A DNA stretch of 7,831 nucleotides from Chloroflexota bacterium (GTDB lineage Bacteria; Chloroflexota; Dormibacteria; Dormibacterales; Dormibacteraceae), in contig VBJE01000103.1 of assembly GCA_005879675.1 (NCBI GenBank), forward strand, positions 1 through 7,831, in the 5' to 3' direction. The translations under genes and the position numbers were made by a program. The notes under the pieces were generated by a model. The model did no database searches. It saw only the letters and a program-made list of their open reading frames with translations, and was not told the origin of the DNA. Positions 5,053-7,831 of the stretch are shown here, in pieces; the stretch's first letter is position 1; each line of letters opens with the position of its first letter.

Positions 5053-6370
5053 TGTTCGAGGCGCTGAGCGAGCGGCTCGCGGCCGTCTGCGGCCCGAGGA
5101 CGTGGACGCAGGGCTGCGCGAGGTGCGGCTCGCGCTGCTCGAGGCGGATGTCAACTTCAGGGTGGTCAAGGAGTTCGTCGAGCGCGTTCGAGCCCGCCTC
5201 GTCGGGACCGAGATCTCTCCCGGCCTGACCGCGCCCCAGGCGGTGATCAAAGCGGTCAACGAGGAGCTGGGCGAGCTGCTGGGCGGCAACGCGGAAGGGC
5301 TGCGTTATGCCTCGCACCCGCCGACCGTCCTCATGCTGGTCGGGCTGCAGGGCTCGGGCAAGACGACGACGGCGGTCAAGCTCGCGCTCCTGGCCCGGCG
5401 CGACGGCCACCGCCCGCTCGTCGCCGGCCTGGACCAGCGCCGGCCCGCCGCCGTGAAGCAGCTTCGGATCCTCGCCGAGCGCGAGGGTGTCGCCTTTTAT
5501 TCGGCCCCTGGCGCGGTGAACGAGATCGCGACCGGCGCCGTCGCGGACGCGAGGCGGCTGAACTGCGACGTCGTCGTGCTGGACACCGCCGGGCGGCTCC
5601 ATGTCGACCCTGAGCTGATGGACGAGCTCAGGCGCCTCAAGTCGGCGGTCGCGGTGACCGAGACGCTGTTGGTCGCGGACTCGATGACGGGCCAGGAGGC
5701 GGTCAAGGTGGGCGAGGCGTTCGGCCAGGCGGTCGGCGTCGACGGCGTCGTCCTGACCAAGCTCGACGGCGACGCCCGCGGGGGCGCTGCGCTTTCGCTG
5801 CGCCTCGCCACCGGCGAACGGATCCGCTTCGCGGGCACGGGCGAGAAGCCGGCCGACCTCGAGGTCTTCCACGCGGAGCGGATGGCCTCGCGGATCCTGG
5901 GCATGGGCGACATGCTCACGCTCATCGAGAGGGCGGAGCGGTCCGTCGACAAGGAGAAGGCGGCGGAGGTCGAAAAACATCTCCGCGCCGGCCAGCTGAG
6001 CTTCGACGACTTCCTCTCCCAGATTCGGCAGCTGCGCGGCATGGGCTCGTTGGAGACGATGCTCGACATGGTGCCCGGGGGTGGGCGGCTCAAAGGTCAG
6101 CTCGCGGGGGCGGACACGGAGAAAGAGATGAAGCGGATGGAGGCGATCATCCTTTCTATGACCCCGCGCGAGAGGGCGCACCCCGAGGTCATCGACGGCG
6201 CTCGCAAGCGCCGCATCGCCCGCGGCAGCGGCGTGCAGCCCGCCGACATCAACCGGCTGCTCAAGGCTCGGGAGGCGATGCAGAAGCTCGCGAAGCAGTT
6301 TGGAGCGGTCAACCGAAAAGGCAGGTTGGCCGGCATTCCGCAGATTGGACAAGGAGGCGCAGGTTGGTAA
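5052..6370 (+). CDS. ffh: Signal recognition particle GTPase Ffh (SRP54), frame broken near N-terminus
   Basis: SRP GTPase that binds signal sequences and SRP RNA and docks with FtsY. From about 5078 the frame encodes the N domain (RLRPEDVDAGLREVRLALLE), G1 GLQGSGKTTT (5342-5371), the RPAA box, G3 DTAGR (5582-5596), MTGQE, G4 TKLDGDARGG (from 5756), and an M domain with MTPRERAHPEVIDGARKRR and the RNA-binding RIARGSG (6212-6232), ending in GAGW. The expected start, ATG 5052 (TGATG coupled to ylxM, good ribosome site), reads MFEALSERLAAV, a textbook Ffh N-terminus, but in another frame (-1 relative). Joining the two needs a shift near 5078-5088, and about nine residues of the usual N-terminal helix are missing. 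If taken literally, the longest plausible single-frame product starts at GTG 5102 (422 aa) and lacks helix N1. All catalytic parts are intact, so I favour a sequence or assembly deletion over a true pseudogene. Confidence 0.9.
6351..6357 (+). promoter_or_regulatory. Ribosome binding site of rpsP
   Basis: AAGGAGG, a near-consensus site, lies six bases before TTG 6364. It fixes this non-ATG start inside the last codons of ffh. Confidence 0.8.
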
Positions 6371-6636
6371 AGATCAGGTTGAGGCGGATGGGGGCGAAGA
6401 AGCACCCCTTCTACCGCCTGGTGGTCGCGGACGCGCGCTCTCCGCGCGACGGCCGCTTTATCGAGCACCTCGGGTACTACGACCCGATGACGGAACCGGT
6501 CCAGGTCAAGATCGACGTGGACAAAGTAAAGAAGTGGCTGCAGCAGGGCGCGCAGCCGAGCGAAGCGGCGCGCAGCCTCTTGAAGCGGGAGGGAATCCTT
6601 GAGCGAAGAGCAGAGAAATCGACCACCACGGCGTGA
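6364..6636 (+). CDS. rpsP: 30S ribosomal protein bS16
   Basis: Small-subunit ribosomal protein, needed for early 30S assembly. The 90-residue product has the family hallmarks MVKIRLRRMGAKKHPFYR near the N-terminus, then DGRFIEHLGYYDP, VKIDVDKVKKWL and a QPSEAARSLLKREGI helix. Its length is typical; the short ERRAEKSTTTA tail is variable in the family. TTG 6364 is the start, supported by a near-perfect ribosome site and by the conserved MVKIRL. It overlaps the ffh 3' end by 7 nt and the following KH gene by 38 nt. Confidence 0.96.
   Translation: MVKIRLRRMGAKKHPFYRLVVADARSPRDGRFIEHLGYYDPMTEPVQVKIDVDKVKKWLQQGAQPSEAARSLLKREGILERRAEKSTTTA
6587..6593 (+). promoter_or_regulatory. Ribosome binding site of the KH-domain gene
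   Basis: GGGAGGG lies five bases before TTG 6599, inside rpsP. No comparable site precedes the alternative ATG 6710, so this site supports the longer KH protein with the Arg/Gly-rich N-terminus. Confidence 0.6.
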
Positions 6637-7033
6637 CTTTCGGCGCGGCGGAGGCAGCGGGGGGTTCAACAGGGCCGGCGGCGGTTTCCGGCGCGACCGG
6701 GATCGGCCCATGGCCAGCGGCCCCAGCATCGACTACCGCGCGCTGGTCGAGTTCGTGGCCAAGTCGCTGGCGGAGAAGCCGGACGAGGTCACTGTGGAGG
6801 CGTTCGAGCGAGGTGGAGCGACCGTGGCCATCAAGGTCAAGCTCGCGGACGAGGATGTAGGCCGGTTCATCGGCAAGGCGGGCCGCAACATCGAAGCCAT
6901 CCGCACCCTGGTCAGGGTGGCGTCGTCGCGCGACCGCGGCAAGAGGGTCTTCGTCGACCTCGCCAACCCGTCGCTGTCGTCTGGTCACATGGCGCCGCGC
7001 GACCGGCGGTCGGGCGGTGAGGTGAGGGCATGA
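6599..7033 (+). CDS. khpA: KH-domain RNA-binding protein (KhpA-like) with Arg/Gly-rich N-terminal tail
   Basis: RNA-binding protein of the KhpA/YlqC family, found between rpsP and rimM in many bacteria; in Firmicutes the family works with KhpB in RNA binding and cell-division control. The KH core (about residues 45-122) contains ALVEFVAKSLAEKPDEVTV and the GxxG loop in GRFIGKAGRNIEAIRTLV (G92-G95). Typical members have about 75-90 residues. This one has 144 because of a 37-residue basic N-terminal tail (RNRPPRRDFRRGGGSGGF, then further GGGFRRDRD) and a basic C-terminal tail. TTG 6599 is chosen for its strong ribosome site; ATG 6710 would give a near-standard 107-aa protein. It overlaps rpsP by 38 nt, and its stop overlaps the rimM start as ATGA. 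Confidence 0.88.
   Translation: MSEEQRNRPPRRDFRRGGGSGGFNRAGGGFRRDRDRPMASGPSIDYRALVEFVAKSLAEKPDEVTVEAFERGGATVAIKVKLADEDVGRFIGKAGRNIEAIRTLVRVASSRDRGKRVFVDLANPSLSSGHMAPRDRRSGGEVRA
7019..7025 (+). promoter_or_regulatory. Ribosome binding site of rimM
   Basis: GAGGTGA lies four bases before ATG 7030, within the last codons of the KH gene, and supports that start. Confidence 0.6.
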
Positions 7034-7533
7034 TCCGAGTCGGGCAGGTCACGGGGGCGTACGGGTTGGCAGGTGCTGTCAAGGTGCTCCCCTTGACAGA
7101 TTTCCAGGACCGATTCGATGCGGGCGTCAGCCTGTTGCTTGACGGCTGCGCGCATGAGGTCGAATGGAGTCGGGAGGGCCAGCCCGGCCTGGTCATCAAG
7201 TTCCGCGGCATCGACAACCGGACGATGGCCGAGCTGTTCCGTGGACGCTACCTGGAGCTGCCTGACGAGGAGACGCGGGAGCTCGAGGAGGGCCGCTTCT
7301 ACCACCGGCAGGTGATCGGGCTCGCCGTCATCACCGAGTCCGGCGAGCGCGTCGGCGTCATCGACGAGGTCCTCGAGCGCCCGGCGAACGATGTCTGGGT
7401 GAGTCGCGAAGGCTCGATCGAGCACCTCATCCCGGCGACAAAGGATGCGGTGGTGCGGGTGGACCTTGGCGCCGGCCGCGTAGTGGTCGCTGACTGGATC
7501 TTTGCGGTGGAAGAGGCAAGAGACAAGAACTGA
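7030..7533 (+). CDS. rimM: 16S rRNA processing / 30S maturation protein RimM
   Basis: Ribosome maturation factor that binds uS19 and helps the 3' domain of the 30S head to mature. The 167-residue product has the usual two domains. The N-terminal RimM beta-barrel has GQVTGAYGLAGAVKV, PLTDF and the block FRGIDNRTMAELFRGRYLEL. The C-terminal PRC barrel has FYHRQVIGLAV, IDEVLERPANDVWV and HLIPATKDAVVRVDLGAGRV followed by ADW. Length and order are standard. ATG 7030 overlaps the KH stop as ATGA, and the stop TGA overlaps the trmD ATG as TGATG, so it is tightly coupled on both sides. Confidence 0.96.
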   Translation: MIRVGQVTGAYGLAGAVKVLPLTDFQDRFDAGVSLLLDGCAHEVEWSREGQPGLVIKFRGIDNRTMAELFRGRYLELPDEETRELEEGRFYHRQVIGLAVITESGERVGVIDEVLERPANDVWVSREGSIEHLIPATKDAVVRVDLGAGRVVVADWIFAVEEARDKN

Positions 7534-7831
7534 TGCGATTCGACGTCGTCACCATCTTCCCGGCCATGTTCGGCCCTGTGTTCCAGCAGGGCGTGATAGG
7601 CCGCGCCATCGAGCGGGGGTTGATCGACTTCCAGGCGCACAACCTGCGGCAGCACACGCACGACAGGCATCGCCAGGTCGACGATATGCCGTTCGGTGGC
7701 GGTCCGGGAATGGTGATGAAGCCTGAGCCGGTCATCGAGGCGGTGGAGTCGCTCCGCGCCAACAACCGGGGGCCTGTCGTCCTCATGGAGCCTTGGGGCG
7801 AGCGCCTCGACCAGAGGCTGGCCGCGGAGCT
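7533..7831 (+). CDS. trmD: tRNA (guanine37-N1)-methyltransferase TrmD (3' partial)
   Basis: SPOUT-class methyltransferase that makes m1G37 next to the anticodon of tRNAs reading CNN codons and so prevents +1 frameshifting. Only the first 99 residues are present; the frame is open at the right edge. The N-terminus MRFDVVTIFPAMF and the conserved block THDRHRQVDDMPFGGGPGMV (residues 42-61), followed by MKPEP, identify it securely. The first knot strand appears as VVLMEPWGERL, where most TrmD proteins have a SPQG-like motif. ATG 7533 overlaps the rimM stop as TGATG. The gene order rimM-trmD is the usual one. Confidence 0.96.
   Translation, partial: MRFDVVTIFPAMFGPVFQQGVIGRAIERGLIDFQAHNLRQHTHDRHRQVDDMPFGGGPGMVMKPEPVIEAVESLRANNRGPVVLMEPWGERLDQRLAAE

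Noticed and set aside
5052..5104. Programmed -1 ribosomal frameshift in ffh
   Set aside because: There is no slippery heptamer of the X-XXY-YYZ type in the region where the frames could be exchanged. A simple slip would still leave the first helix about eight residues short, so a deletion explains the data better.
5006..6352. Long minus-strand open frame (448 codons) opposite ffh
   Set aside because: Antisense shadow. The plus strand encodes intact SRP GTPase motifs throughout, and the minus translation has low-complexity composition.
1..7831. tRNA, SRP RNA, CRISPR array, insertion sequence or attachment site
   Set aside because: No cloverleaf, SRP RNA tetraloop region, regularly spaced repeat, transposase motif or terminal inverted repeat was seen. 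Nearly every base is accounted for by protein genes.

Overview
The window is gene-dense, GC-rich bacterial chromosome with no RNA genes, mobile elements, CRISPR arrays or long empty stretches. It is a version of the widespread smc-ftsY-ylxM-ffh-rpsP-KH-rimM-trmD housekeeping neighbourhood. The strong G/C bias at third codon positions and the nearly gapless packing suggest a high-GC lineage such as Chloroflexota/Dormibacterota or a deep Actinomycetota. That placement is an inference from style and gene order; nothing here fixes the taxon.

Layout. (1) 1-3502, plus strand: the C-terminal half of Smc (open at the left edge), FtsY, and a PHP-family metal-dependent phosphoesterase, joined by 4-nt stop/start overlaps (CTGA, then ATGA). 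(2) 3467-4712, minus strand: a three-member cassette, read right to left. It holds a short DinB/YfiT-like C-terminal fragment, a stand-alone Lrp/AsnC ligand-binding (RAM) protein, and an inositol-monophosphatase-family phosphatase. They are chained by TGATG and CTGA overlaps, and the phosphatase end overlaps the PHP gene end tail to tail by 36 bp. (3) 4729-7831, plus strand: YlxM, Ffh, ribosomal protein bS16, a KH-domain RNA-binding protein, RimM, and the N-terminal third of TrmD (open at the right edge), again chained by overlaps.

Function. Ffh, FtsY and YlxM form or regulate the SRP membrane-targeting pathway. bS16, RimM, the KH protein and TrmD belong to 30S assembly, RNA binding and tRNA modification. 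Smc organises the chromosome. The minus-strand cassette and the PHP gene are accessory insertions in an otherwise conserved cluster.

Main points for a second look: the Ffh reading frame is broken near its N-terminus, in a way that fits a deletion of about 28 nt; ftsY and the phosphatase both appear to start with the rare codon CTG inside a CTGA overlap; an easily missed DinB-like remnant lies back to back with ylxM; an inverted repeat spans the ylxM start codon; and FtsY departs from two usually conserved G-domain motifs. I found no convincing new defence, mobile or biosynthetic system.
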